A stretch of DNA of 64,000 nt from Moniliella sp. 'wahieum' (taxonomy: Eukaryota > Basidiomycota > Moniliellomycetes > Moniliellales > Moniliellaceae). The stretch spans positions 124,001 to 188,000 of the forward strand of contig RSEE01000110.1 in assembly GCA_003971905.1 (NCBI GenBank), read 5' to 3'. Positions 44,009 to 54,260 of this stretch are shown piece after piece. The notes beneath the pieces are model-generated. The model did not search any database. It was not told where the DNA came from and saw only the letters and a program-made list of their open reading frames with translations. Every line of letters starts with the position of its first letter. The first letter of the stretch is position 1. The translations under genes and the position numbers were made by a program.

Positions 44009-44437
44009 ATGTCGACCCAGGCTTCGTCCTTCAAGCGCTACGTCGAGGTGGGCCGTGTGGTGCTCATCAACGATGAGAAGTCGCCGGTCAACGGCAAGCT
44101 GGCGGTGATTGCCGAGATCATTGATGCCAACCGGGCCATCATTGACGGGCCTACCACGGGTGTGGCGCGCCAGCCGTACCAGTACAAGTACTTGCTCCTG
44201 ACCAAGTTTGTGGTCAAGGACCTGCCGCGCGCCGCGCGCTCCAAGGTGGTCAAGAAGTACTTCGAGAAGGCCGGTGTGGCCGAGAGAAGTGGGCCGCGAG
44301 CAAACTGGGCCAAGACCCTGGCTTCGCGCGCTGCCAAGAAGTCCACCACCGACTTCCAGCGCTTTGAGATTACCCACCTCAAGCAGCAGCGGAGGAAGCA
44401 GCTGCTCGGCGCGGAGCTGAAGAAGACGGCGGCCTAA
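44009..44437 (+). CDS. RPL14: 60S ribosomal protein eL14
   Basis: Cytosolic large-subunit protein. The N-terminal KOW-like barrel reads FKRYVEVGRVVLINDEKSP, VNGKLAVIAEIIDANRAIID, then VARQPYQYKYLLLT and RAARSKVVKKYFEK. The C-terminal helix reads TTDFQRFEITHLKQQRRKQL. The frame runs without stop for 142 codons. However, residues around 93-101 (RSGPRANWA) do not match the family, while a shifted reading gives EKWAASK-like residues there. This suggests two small errors that cancel. The leader intron places the ATG at the first base of its exon. Position next to other ribosome-linked genes has no operon meaning in a fungus. Confidence 0.93.
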   Translation: MSTQASSFKRYVEVGRVVLINDEKSPVNGKLAVIAEIIDANRAIIDGPTTGVARQPYQYKYLLLTKFVVKDLPRAARSKVVKKYFEKAGVAERSGPRANWAKTLASRAAKKSTTDFQRFEITHLKQQRRKQLLGAELKKTAA

Positions 44438-44818
44438 GCCTTCTTGATTGCCCATTTCAAGAGCCGTTCCTTGCCCCTCTCTCTTTGCCCCTCTGCTGGG
44501 AACGTGCCGCTGTCGTCCCGAATGAATGGACCTAGTGGCTGTCTCCCAACCGAGTCTATGGCACTACTTCGCGTGACGATTGATCGCGAATGTGGTGCAT
44601 GCTCATCCAACCCGCCTTTGTCTCCGACTTCGGGCGACAAAAACCGACTCAATTCATTGAGGATGCCTCTCATGGCGTTCATATGATGTCGATGCAGGTC
44701 GATTCGATTCCACTGTGATATCTATAGCTCCTGGATAGATAGGGACGCATACGCTAATAGCGGAGTTGGAATTACGTGGGTTGGCAACGCCAGTTGTGGT
44801 GAATCGAATAAGGGCGAT
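44438..44818. other. Spacer between convergent eL14 and ADE1
   Basis: 3' flanks of two convergent genes. No gene is seen. Confidence 0.6.
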
Positions 44819-45940
44819 TTAGGCCCCAAACTTGGTCCCGGTAATTCTCGAACGCCTGGGCATAACGATCCCGGGTCGCCGCAATGATCGTGTCTGGCAA
44901 CAAAATGGGTTTCCCACCAGCCGGTTGCTTGTCGGGGCCAATGAGTTTCGTCTCCAACAACCAATCGCGCACAAATTGCTTGTCAAACGAGGTCTGGGAC
45001 GGCCCACAGCGTACGTGGCAGCATCCCAAAAGCGGGAGCTGTCTGGTGTCAGCACCTCATCCACCAGAATCAGCACCTCCTCCACCCCCGTTTGGGGGTT
45101 GACAAAGCTCGGTTGCGCCTGCACCAGCGGGGTGGAGGGCAGGTGCGCCCGGGGCACCAGTCCGAACTCGAACTTGGTGTCAGCCAGGATCAGGCCACGG
45201 GTGGCAGCATGTTCGGCCCCCGGGTGTAAACAGCTTTGGCGGTTTGAGCTAGGTGGGCAGCAAGTGCCGTTCCATACTCTCCCCGCCCAAGATCTTGGGG
45301 ACCTGGTCCGGGTGGATGTTTCATCATGGTCGCCTTGTTCCGCCTTGGTGATGGGGTAAAGAGAGGACCATTAGGGATCTTGGCGCTCTCCTCCAGCCCG
45401 GCGGGAAGGGCAATGCCATGCACCGTACCAGCCCGCTTATATTCGGCCCAGCCACTGCCAGGAAAGGTAGCCACGAACAATTGCCTCAATCGGAATGACG
45501 CTGGCGCGACGCACAAGCATCGACCGGCCCTGAGCACGCTCCAGCGCACCGGCGGACTTGGAAGTTTCCTTGAGAGCGGCAGGGAAGGTTGACACAGAGG
45601 TGCTGAGGACGTGGGACGGTACAATTCCATCCTTGTCGGAGGTGAGAAGGTCAAACCAAAAAGTAGAGATGCCGGTCAAGATCTCCCCCTTGGACGGGAC
45701 ACCCTACAGATGAATTAGCGTCTCCTTCTCTTCCTGATTAGGAGCGGGAGGGGGGAGGACGCACGTTGTCCATCAGAACGTCAAAGGCACTGATGCGGTC
45801 CGAGGCAACAAAGAGCAAGGGCGCTTCGGCGCCCTGCTCACCCTGTAGCACGGACTTCGTGTCGTATACGTCGCGCACCTTTCCCGTGCGAGAAGTGGTA
45901 GAGGCAAGTCGCTCTGCAAGACAGCGGCGGGCAGACCCAT
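44819..45940 (-). CDS. ADE1: SAICAR synthetase (purine synthesis)
   Basis: Phosphoribosylaminoimidazole-succinocarboxamide synthase joins aspartate to CAIR in purine synthesis. The start [19 protein letters not shown] leads, after one missing G, to [17 protein letters not shown] and [13 protein letters not shown] 61-base intron (45704-45764) is followed by [35 protein letters not shown] and IVRGYL. SAWAEY-like residues, [36 protein letters not shown] and [14 protein letters not shown] follow in several frames. The stop at 44819 after TGTKFGA is chosen because ADE1 proteins end in an ITGTKF-like motif. About seven slips. Loss of this gene would cause adenine auxotrophy, so assembly error is the simpler reading. 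Confidence 0.9.
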
Positions 45941-46212
45941 GTTGGACGTTGTGATGAGGTCGATGAGGGGAGGGAACGGAGATAATGCAGAGCTACACGA
46001 GCGAAGACAAAAAATGAATTTGGTGCACGTGCTGAGGTAAGGGCGCACGTGCCATTTGTGCCCGATGATCGATGAGTGGGGCACACCAGCATTTCAACAT
46101 TCAATTCCACTCGCTTACCTCAGCCGGCCCCATCTTCCTGGCAAACTTCTTGCTTGTTGGCGCCAGCCATCCACGCGGGACAGCGACGCTGACACCGACA
46201 ACGACGACGACC
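45941..46212. promoter_or_regulatory. 272-base divergent promoter of ADE1 and mS29
   Basis: The ATG codons of ADE1 (minus, 45940) and mS29 (plus, 46213) are 272 bases apart and face outward, so both promoters share this interval. A CACGTG-like box (GCACGTGC) lies at 46024-46031 and a second GCACGTGC at 46045-46052. Such E-boxes are bound by Cbf1/Pho4-type bHLH factors in yeasts; their role here is inference. Confidence 0.5.
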
Positions 46213-47671
46213 ATGTCGTGCGGGTGCGTTTCTCGGACGGTGCGTGCACGAGCCGGCGCGCTGGCCAGGGCACCCCTCGCATCTGTTGCCCAGGTCCCCG
46301 CCCCTCGCTACCTGACCTCCTCCACACCGTGGCTGGCAAGAGCATCCGTCGCTTTGCCAAGAAGGACCGCAGCATTGTCAAAGTATCCGACACATGATCC
46401 GTGAGGCTGGCCCACCCATCAAGTGGACCACCGAGTCCGACTTCCGGCGTGAACCCCATCCCCTGCCTGCTTCGGTGGAATACGACGCTACCCACGCAAC
46501 GCCACCAGCCTTCATGGCATCTTCCGCTGGTCGGACGCTGTGTCCTCGTCCTTCTCCACCCTTCGGTCGTACAAAGCCCGCGGCAAGGAGGTGAGTACCC
46601 TCCCTATAATTGCACTTGGGCGTGACACTGACGCTTGTGGACAGGACAACCCCGATTTTCTCGTCCCTGGGTCTACCGTCCGCATTACTACGAGATGGCC
46701 GGGACCATTAACAAGGCCTTCGCCCAGGACCCTGCTGCACCGCGTGACCATTCGGCCTTGCTTCTGATGGGCCCGCAGGAACAGAAAGTCACACCTTCTT
46801 TACGCTATTGGCCACAGCAAGGCCAAGGGGGCGGTGGTTCGCGTATATGCCCAAGGCTGACACGCTGTCCATGAGTCGGAACGAGTACGTGTACAGCCCG
46901 GCGCTGCAAGCGTGGGTGCTGCCCAAGGGGTGGATGGATGACATTCTGCTGGATCTGCAAAAGACCAACAAGGACGTCCTGCCAGATTTGCGCACGATTA
47001 CCTACCCTGGGCTGGAGTTTGGAGCGGACAAATCGATCACCGCACTGATCCAGGAAGTTGTCAAGGAAGGCGTTTCCCCGACGCGCAAGCAGGAAGGGCT
47101 CGAGCTTATCTTCCGCTCGCTCATCGCTCAGGACAAGGTTCCATTTGTGTTTGCCCTGGAGGCGAGGCGGAGACGTGCTTTACCCCGACGGAGTACAAGG
47201 ATCCTAGTTTCCATACCCTCCAGTCTTGGGAGTTTGCCCTGCAGCGCTTTTTCCTTCAGATCTTTAAGGAAACGCGCGTTCGGCCGATCCAAGTGCCGAG
47301 CTGCGGATCAAGAAGGGGCTGGCGATTGCAGCTCAATCCTATGCACCGTCGTGGTTCCGGATGGCGTACCACTTACTCCAGGTCCACGACAAGAAGGCGG
47401 GAACGATCTGGGAGGTTATGACAAGAGGCTCAAGCCCGAGCATGTGGCCCACGCCAAGGCATGCGAGTTTACTGTGTTCAACACGGAGCGAGTCATTACC
47501 GTGCCTGAGGCGCTGGCGTTTAAGGAAGTGGCAGGCACCAAGATGGTGGTGGGTGGGATGACGCAGGACGACCTGCGTGCGCGGCTGGTAGAGAGCCGGG
47601 CAACCCCAAGCGTCGCTGGGAGCACTGCACTCGACTATGTTCCACTGGGGGCGACGGCCCTAAGCGAATGA
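46213..47671 (+). CDS. RSM23: Mitochondrial small-subunit ribosomal protein mS29 (DAP3/Rsm23)
   Basis: GTP-binding protein of the mitochondrial 37S subunit. The N-terminus is an Arg/Ala/Ser-rich mitochondrial leader (SRTVRARAGALARAPLASVA). After a 54-base intron (46591-46644) come YYEMAGTINKAF and LLLMGPQEQ-KSH, a degenerate nucleotide-binding loop. WFAYMPKADTLSMSRNEYVY and the strand-helix SPALQAWVLPKGWMDDIL follow. The pattern Y-x-Y-...-W-...-P with NKDVLPDL is typical of DAP3. Later residues include DKVPFVFALE, TEYKDPSFHTLQSWEFALQ and AYHLLQVHD. Several slips split the second half. The family call rests on order and spacing of motifs and on the leader. Confidence 0.68.
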
Positions 47672-48252
47672 ATGTGTTGGGCACATGCAAAACTATCTCG
47701 TGGGGCAGGGAGGAGCGACGGGGGCTGCTAGTGGCTAGGTGCTCGTTACGCGTTACTCGTTACCAACCGAGGAAAAACGCCCGTTTATGACATTTCAGTC
47801 TCTCCTCTTCGTGCGTCTTGCGGTTGGGGGGTCCTGCCCATACAGGCTAGGGTTGGTAGGGTTGATGGGGAGGCACTGGCGCAGTGCCCAGGCGACAGCC
47901 ACTGGTCTGTACCCATGCTCATGTGTCATGCGTCATGCATCATGTGCCTCAAAACTGCACTTACAAAGTGTCAGCCGGGAGCTTCCGGCGGACAGTCCAC
48001 CTCCACCCCCACCGTCGCCATTGCCACCGCCACTGCCACCATCGCATCGCCATCGTCATCGACCCCACCATCTCCACCGACACCTTAATCGCAACTCCTC
48101 TTCCCAGCATCGGAATCGCTTCCTAGCTGACTGGCCTGCACCGCCCGCTACAACCGTCCATCTCGCTCTACCTGGCGCTACCAACGCCTGCGCTCTTTTC
48201 CTTACCCCCACTACCGTGTGCCTTGAGCCGCCAGCCTGCGGGCACCGCGCCG
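47672..48252. other. Spacer with CACC-rich low-complexity tract
   Basis: No gene is recognised. It contains GTTACGCGTTACTCGTTACC at 47745-47764, an ATGCAT tract at 47921-47945 and a CCACCGCCACTG-rich patch at 48000-48080. The N-terminal half of eL27 should lie here but is not found. Confidence 0.5.
47921..47945. repeat. ATGCAT heptamer tract, degenerate
   Basis: CATGCGTCATGCATCATG, a looser copy of the TGATGCA repeat with one ATGCAT palindrome. Confidence 0.55.
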
Positions 48253-48526
48253 ATGGCAAAGAAGAAGAAGCTACCCTCAAGCAAGGCCATGGATGCCAAG
48301 AAGGTCTCGCGCCGCAGTAAGGTCAAGCCCTTTGTCAAGGCAATCATACAATCACCTATGCCTACGCGATATGCTCTGGAACTCGAGGGTTCAAGGGCGT
48401 AGTTCTCCTGACTCATTGAAGGAACGTGAAAACTAAGAAGGACGCCGTGAAGGCGGCCAAGAAGGTGCTGGAAGAGCGGTACCTGACCGGGAAGAACCGC
48501 TGGTTCTTTCCCCCTTGCGTTTCTAA
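48253..48526 (+). pseudogene. RPL27: Partial eL27 ribosomal protein gene (C-terminal half only)
   Basis: From the ATG at 48253 the frame reads MAKKKKLPSS then SRRSKVKPFVKAI. After slips it continues through NHLMPTRYALELEG, FKGVV, PDSLKER, KTKKDAVKAAKKVLEERY and LTGKNRWFF, ending PPLRF at 48526 if one T is restored. This is the second half of eL27. The first half, with the KOW domain (about 60 residues), cannot be found upstream in any frame; a Pro/His-rich low-complexity stretch is there instead. Either the 5' exons are too altered to see, or this is a truncated copy of a ribosomal protein gene whose full version is elsewhere. Slips alone do not explain the missing half. Confidence 0.7.
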
Positions 48527-49215
48527 CGTGCTTCTTCTTATCATATTGTTACCACTACCAACCCAGCACCACCACAATTGCCGTTTTTTTCCATCTCTGC
48601 ATCGCATATTTTACCCATTCAGGCTTTGTCATTCTTTCATCGCGCAAGTGCACGGTACCCATCTTCGCTCCTCCTTAATCGTTCGGTTCGGCCTAGTTGT
48701 GGCGTCGGTTGTGGAGACAACACCAGCCCTCATCCTCACACTGGTGTGGACGCGGATATTGGCACACTGCTTTGTCTAAAGCTGGCCTCGAACAAGTGCA
48801 TTGTATCGTTCATGTTGACTTGGGTGGGAGGTAGAAATCGAGACGGGATGGCTGGGTTGCGCACTTCGCCTCTGGGGCAAGGACGAGGCTATCCTATGGA
48901 TATGTTTGGCGTGTATAGGGAAGATAGGAGAACAGGGGCCGATCGGCAGTAGCTTGTGACCTCGGCATTCCTTTTGCATACAAAGTTTTGGGCATCCACC
49001 GGGGGGAGGGTGGCACGTTTGCCGGTATCGGTTGTTACTGAACGCCCGCGAGTCATCATACCCGGGGATGCATGGCACATTCTCATCGACGAGAGAGAGT
49101 AGATAGGAGAGATATGTTGATGAGCTGCAGAGGATGAGATTGAGGCTTAGATGCCCGGGTTGTGCAATCCCAGCCGCGAACAGTCAATCGTTCTACCGGA
49201 CCTTGGCCTGCTTCG
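48527..49215. other. Spacer between convergent genes
   Basis: 3' flanks of the eL27 piece and the PMP3-like gene. No gene is recognised; open frames here are short and unlike known families. Confidence 0.55.
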
Positions 49216-50260
49216 TCAAATTTTCGATCCGAACTCGGCTTCAGACGAGTGCGAGTTCACCACCTGGAATCGGCCACCCGTGCTCGAGGGCTGACTGAGG
49301 CCGGTGGTGAAGGAGAGTTCAGAAGCAGTCGCCGGCGGAGCACTTGGCTGAGAATGGGGGGCTGGATGTAAGCTGCCGCCATCGACTGTGGTGCCATCCA
49401 AGGTGCTGGGGCCGGTACCGGCAAGGGGGAGAGGCCGAGGTGTCACTGGATGTGACTGCGGCTGTACCTGTGGCTGTGGCTGTACCTGCGGTTGTGGATG
49501 TGACTGTGGCTGCGAAGAAGCGTGAGTTGCCAGGGCCTGCAGCCGATGCGGTTCGCCAGGCATACTGGCATGTTGGACTCGGAAGGTGGAAGAGAGTTAG
49601 AGCTTGGGGCAGTGGATGCTGCCGGCGGTAGGGGAGGAGGCTCCTTGGAGGGGGAAAGTTGGACCGCCAATCATTGGTGCTGAGGGAAGCAGCGTGTGAA
49701 GCAGGGGTGATTGAGAACCAGTAGGCGCCGATGCCGGCAGAGGTGGACGTTCCTTGGAGGGAGGAAAGTTGGACCTCCAATCATTGGCACTGGGTTGTGT
49801 GGCCGGAGTAGCGTGCAGAGCAAGACCACCTTGTGATGGAGGGGATGGCTGTGCGTCTCTCGCCAAATCTGAGGCTGTGTAATAGTCGGGAGCGGGTGCG
49901 TGATGAGGTGGGGAAGGCGGAGGCATGGAGGGTCGAAGGCCGAAGGGGCTAGGTTGGCTTGCCGCCGAGGCGCGGATGGAGTCTGCTGCCGGGCTCCAGC
50001 CTCCGGCGCGCGTGGGCGGTATCATTCAGGTCGAGTAGCTCGGTGTCGAGGGGCTTAGGCTCTGGGTGAGACCCAAAGCAGATGATCCAAGCATATACCA
50101 CGGATGGGATGTACAGCAGCACGAGAAGGCCCATCGAGAGCGCCGTCTGTGCGCCACAGCGCCCAGTGTGGACATATACGGCGAGTGGGGGCAGCAGAAA
50201 GACGAGCACAACAAGGCCGATGGAGTCCGAGGGCGAGCGCGCGACCGCCTCGTCTGGCAT
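49216..50260 (-). CDS. PMP3-family membrane proteolipid with long Pro/Gln-rich tail
   Basis: The N-terminal 65 residues are a PMP3/RCI2 unit: SIGLVVLVFLLPPLAVYV, a short loop with CGAQTALSM, then LLVLLYIPSVVYAWIICFG. These small proteins modulate plasma-membrane potential and salt tolerance. The usual family length is 55-60 residues. Here a tail of about 250 residues follows, rich in Pro, Ser and Gln, with two copies of NDWRSNFPPSKE-like units (near 49770 and 49660) and a QPQ/QVQ repeat near 49440-49500. It ends HSSEAEFGSKI at 49216. Two slips lie between the unit and the stop. Tails are known on some fungal members, but the repeated unit is noteworthy. Confidence 0.8.
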
Positions 50261-51613
50261 GGTAGTGGCTTGAAAAGACACGGCGGTGACAGCAAGAGGA
50301 GACACAACTGGCGGGCAGGCGGCGAGGGTGGCGGGGTTCCTCTGGGATCCTCCTCCGCCCTACGTCTCCGCCGACACGCAGGGGTGAAAAAGAGGGTGGT
50401 GAGATCTGAGATGGATAGATCTTGGATAGTTCCAGCATAGGGAGTGGCCTGCCTCTCGCCTGGAGCCATCTCCCGACTTGTACTTACAGCTTCCAGTTAG
50501 CAAGCTAGATACTATTAGCAACGAGTACTAAACGTAGTAAGTACTAACCGAGTACGCGGTAACCCGGTAACCCCCCACTGTGCTTGGGCCGGCCAGGAGC
50601 GCGGAGCAGGGCACGACAGGATGACAGTGGCCCAGTGCAGCAGCGAAATTGGTTATCCGCGTGATCGGGTCACCGGTCACCGGCTTCACCGGTCATGCAT
50701 CATGCATGATGATCGACCATCGACCGCCCCGCATGCGTGTGCGAACAACCGGCTAATCACTCACCACTCACGCGTCACTATTAGCCTCACTATTTGATAC
50801 CTGCGCGCGGAGGCGCAACAGGGATAGCCCTTCTCAGGGTTGAATATTTTGAATCGATGGGGTCGCCCCACTGGCATTGAATGCTTGAGATGACTGCCAC
50901 TTTGCCATCCACCTCACCACCCCTCCCTGACGCCTCATCCACTTTCTCCTGTGCCCATGTTGATGGCAGCTGATGACCGCGAGCACAGCATCACGAGAAT
51001 ATGATACCAAATCTTCCTCCAGTCGTGTTTGCCAAGAAACCCCTGGGCAGGGACAATCAGGCCACCTGTGGGGGTTGTTGTTGTGAGGTAGGAACACACA
51101 GGGGTTACACATGTCGCTCTCCCTACTACTTAACTCGCTCGCAACACCCAATCTCTCGCTCGCGCACATCTCCCTCGACCCTCGCCTCCCTCCCTCGGCC
51201 CGCCGCCGTAGACGAGGTCCAGGCCTTGCACGCTGCGCATGGCCTGTCAGACAGGACTCTGTATGAGTACTCATCATATCTCTGACTCGCTCCCGTTTGT
51301 TGGGGGCAACAGCACCTAGAAAGTGCTCTGCTGTTGGATGGCGCCACCGCACGAAAGGCGGCATGCTGCCTCTAAGGCGCCCAGGAGCTACAACCGCAAC
51401 GAGTATTACGCCCGCCCGCCGTAGCGATCTTCTCTCTATTACAGGCTCACACCCCCTTACACACTCCCGTCGGTTGCCCTTCATCCATCCTCCCTTTTCA
51501 GTTCTCCATATCCTCGATTTGCTTCCTCCAAGTCTCCACCACCTCTCCCCCCTCGCCACACTCTTTTCCCTCGCACCCTCTGACACACTCTTTTTCTTCC
51601 TTTTCATTCACAC
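50261..51613. other. 1.35-kb divergent spacer with repeat and CT-rich leader
   Basis: Spacer between the PMP3-like and GMC genes. It holds the composite repeat at 50667-50712, a GGTAACCCGGTAACC patch at 50562-50577, and a long pyrimidine-rich tract at about 51470-51610 directly before the GMC start. No gene is recognised. Confidence 0.55.
50667..50712. repeat. Composite heptamer repeat, copy 4
   Basis: GGTCACC units at 50667-50693 run directly into TCATGCATCATGCATGATGA at 50693-50712. This is the tightest example of the two tracts side by side. Confidence 0.75.
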
Positions 51614-53913
51614 ATGCTTCCCCCCAACCGACTGGGCTGGCAGCTGCTTGCGCTCGCCACCTCCTTGACCGCAGCTGTGGGGTACTCGGTAGCCATCACG
51701 GTGGATTTGAGCGTCGCTACAGCCATGCGGACGCACGCTCTGTTGCCCCTGGAATCACCACCAACGGCAAGAAATTTGACGGTCAAGCTTTTGACTATGG
51801 TTCGTTTGCCCAGTTCACATCCTGCTGAAGAGCACTCTCCTTGACTCCCCTTACTCCTTTCTTGTATAACCAAAACAGTTGTCGTTGGAGGTGGCACTGC
51901 CGGGCTAGTCGTCGCCTCTCGTTTCTGAAGACTCATCGACAACGGTTGCTGTCATTGAAGCAGGCGAAAGTGGCGAAGGTGATGTAACAATCACTACCCC
52001 AAGCGCTATGGTACGCGACGATCCCTCCCATTCCGTCCAGGTTGCAACCCCTCTTGGTAGCAGGAACTGACCAGAAAAAACAGCTGTACAATTCATCTGA
52101 GCATACATCGAAAGATTGGGCTGATACACCGTCAACCAAACCGGTTTGGCCGGGCGCTCTATCTACTACCCTCGTGGCAAGGTTCTTGGTACGCTGTTCT
52201 CTTTTCTCGTCACAAGGTTCCCATTTGGCTAACACTTTTTTCAGGTGGATCAAGTGCTATCAACGGAATGTACCTGGTGCGCCAACCCGCGGCAGAGCAA
52301 GAGAGTTGGGCCAACTTGGTTTCAGATATTTCTCCCGAGGCGTCCAAGACGTGGGGCTGGGACAACATGTTGAACGCCATGAAGAAGTCAGAGAACTTCA
52401 CCGCGCCCAAGAAAAGCGTGCAGCGGACCTTGGCCAAAGGTGCACAATCACAAAAGTCCTCGTTGGTGGCGTACGAAGAAGACTCGCATGGGACCAAGGG
52501 CAACATCCATGCCAGCTGGCCCGGCATTACCTTCCCGTCCGTGGGAGCATTTTTGCAAGGCGCATCTGACACGCTCAATATCCCCATCAATCAGGACCCA
52601 GACAGTGGAAACAATACTGGGCCCTTCCTTAGTACTTCCGCCGTGAACCCCTCGAACTGGACCCGCTCGTTCTCTCGTACCGGCTACTGGACCCTGTTCT
52701 CACCCGCTCCAATCTGCATGTCCTGGTTGGGCACCAGGCTACCAAGATCTTGTTTGACCATTCCTCCAACCCTCCCCGGGCCAGCGCAGTTCAATTCGCC
52801 CATTCTAACCACTCGAAGGTGCGCACGGTCAAGGCAAACAAGGAGATCATCCTTTCGGCGGGTGTTATTGGAACGCCGCAGCTGTTGCAACTGTCAGCGT
52901 GGCAGACAGTCGGTCTTGGATCCAGTAGGAATTGAACAGGTTGCAAACGTACCTGGCGTTGGCTTCCACATGCAGGATCACCTTAGCGGAGCAGTGAATT
53001 ATGCTCCTGCCGAAGGGGCGAAGATGCCGGCGTCCAAGGTGACCGGCAATGCCAAACAAGATGGGTTCGTCAATAGCGCGGTGGCCTACGTCCCCATCTC
53101 CAAGGTGACCGATGCCAAGGCTGTTATCGACAACATCACTTCCCCACCGACAAGTTGTCAAGGCGTATTCGGCACCTTCTACCGTGCAAGAAGGCTACCG
53201 TGCCGCATTGGGCGAGCTGGCCGACACTCTGTACCCGGCTGATGTGCCTGCGATTGAGATTTTGTGGTTCATGGCTGGCGGTGCCATCTCCGTCTCAATG
53301 CGGCTTGCAGCATCCCACTTCCCAAGGTTCAGTCAAGATCACCTCGGACAACGCCTTTGATCCGCCCGCGATCGACCCGGCTTATGTGAAGAATGAGGTG
53401 GATATGAATGTGCTGCGCTCGGGTTGCCAATTGGCACGCAAAATCGGCAACTCCGCGCTGTCCAAGTACATTGGCAACGAGACCCAGCCGGGTACCAAGG
53501 TGCAAAGTGACCCCGACTGGAACCAATACATCCAATCGCAGTTTGCCACCGAGTACCATCCTTCGTCTTCTTGCGCTATGCTGCCCCTCGAACATGGCGG
53601 GTGGTAGATGATGAGTTACGGGTGTACAACACCAAGGGCCCGTGTGGCCGACGCCTCTGTGCCTCCCATCACCTTCTCTCAGCACTTGCTTACCGTCACC
53701 TACGGCATTGGCGAAATCGCGGCTGAGCTCATCCAACAGGGATCGAGCTCGGGCTTGATGACCTTGATATCTAACCCGGGCCTTGGTTTCAACCTCCTGC
53801 TTTTCACTCTTACAGCTCGGAGCGAGCAGCCCCAGAGCTCTTTTCTTGTGCCCACCCGTGTCAGTTCCAAACTGTTCTTCTGCTTTTGCGACGACCTTTA
53901 CGCCTTTCTTTGA
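51614..53913 (+). CDS. Secreted GMC oxidoreductase (alcohol oxidase type)
   Basis: FAD-dependent glucose-methanol-choline family enzyme. The start MLPPNRLGWQLLALATSLTA is a signal peptide. A 79-base intron (51800-51878) leads to the FAD loop VVVGGGTAGLVVASR. A second intron (52189-52244) lies in the ATP/FAD signature GKVLG-GSSAINGMYLV. Then come FDHSSNPPRASAVQF, EIILSAGVIGTPQLLQLSG, IEQVANVPGVGFHMQDHLS and the catalytic EYHPSSSCAMLP. The C-terminal VADASVPPITFSQHLLTV holds the second active-site region. Seven or more slips occur, several consistent with one lost base (for example SRLSEDSSTTVAV). The true stop is uncertain; 53913 ends the last frame. Substrate class is unknown; aryl-alcohol-type is one option. 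Confidence 0.82.
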
Positions 53914-54155
53914 TTTACGAGATTCAACGAAGTTGCTTTTGTCTGGTAACGACGTCTTCCATCTTCAAACATACATTCATGTGGGTTCATGTAGGGTGGC
54001 CTTGGAAATGAGCCTGCGTGCCGCCGCAGTGGTGCGACAGTGACAGACGAGTAAGGCAGGGGAAGAGATTGTGGATGCAATGTGGGGAAGGCAGCCTGGA
54101 GGCCGCAATGGAAGGGAGAGAGGAACAGGGGCGAAATGGGACAATTCGCTCAAAT

Positions 54156-54251
54156 GGTCGATTAGCTCAGTTGGTCAGAGCGTGGTACTAATATGTCCAC
54201 TTACGGAGTGTTGGTGATGCCAAGTCATGAGTTCAAGCCTCATATTGACCA
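54156..54251 (+). tRNA. tRNA-Ile (anticodon AAU) with a 23-base intron
   Basis: The acceptor stem GGTCGAT pairs with ATTGACC (discriminator A at 54251). The D arm is GCTCAGTTGGTCAGAGC. The anticodon stem TGGTA/TGCCA encloses loop C-T-AAT-A, anticodon at 54190-54192. An intron occupies 54194-54216, next to position 37, and the T arm is ATGAG-TTCAAGC-CTCAT. All stems pair. The identity follows from anticodon AAU. Confidence 0.93.
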
Positions 54252-54252
54252 G

Positions 54253-54260
54253 TTTTTTTT
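54253..54260 (+). terminator. RNA polymerase III terminator of tRNA-Ile
   Basis: Run of eight T two bases after the discriminator. Confidence 0.9.
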
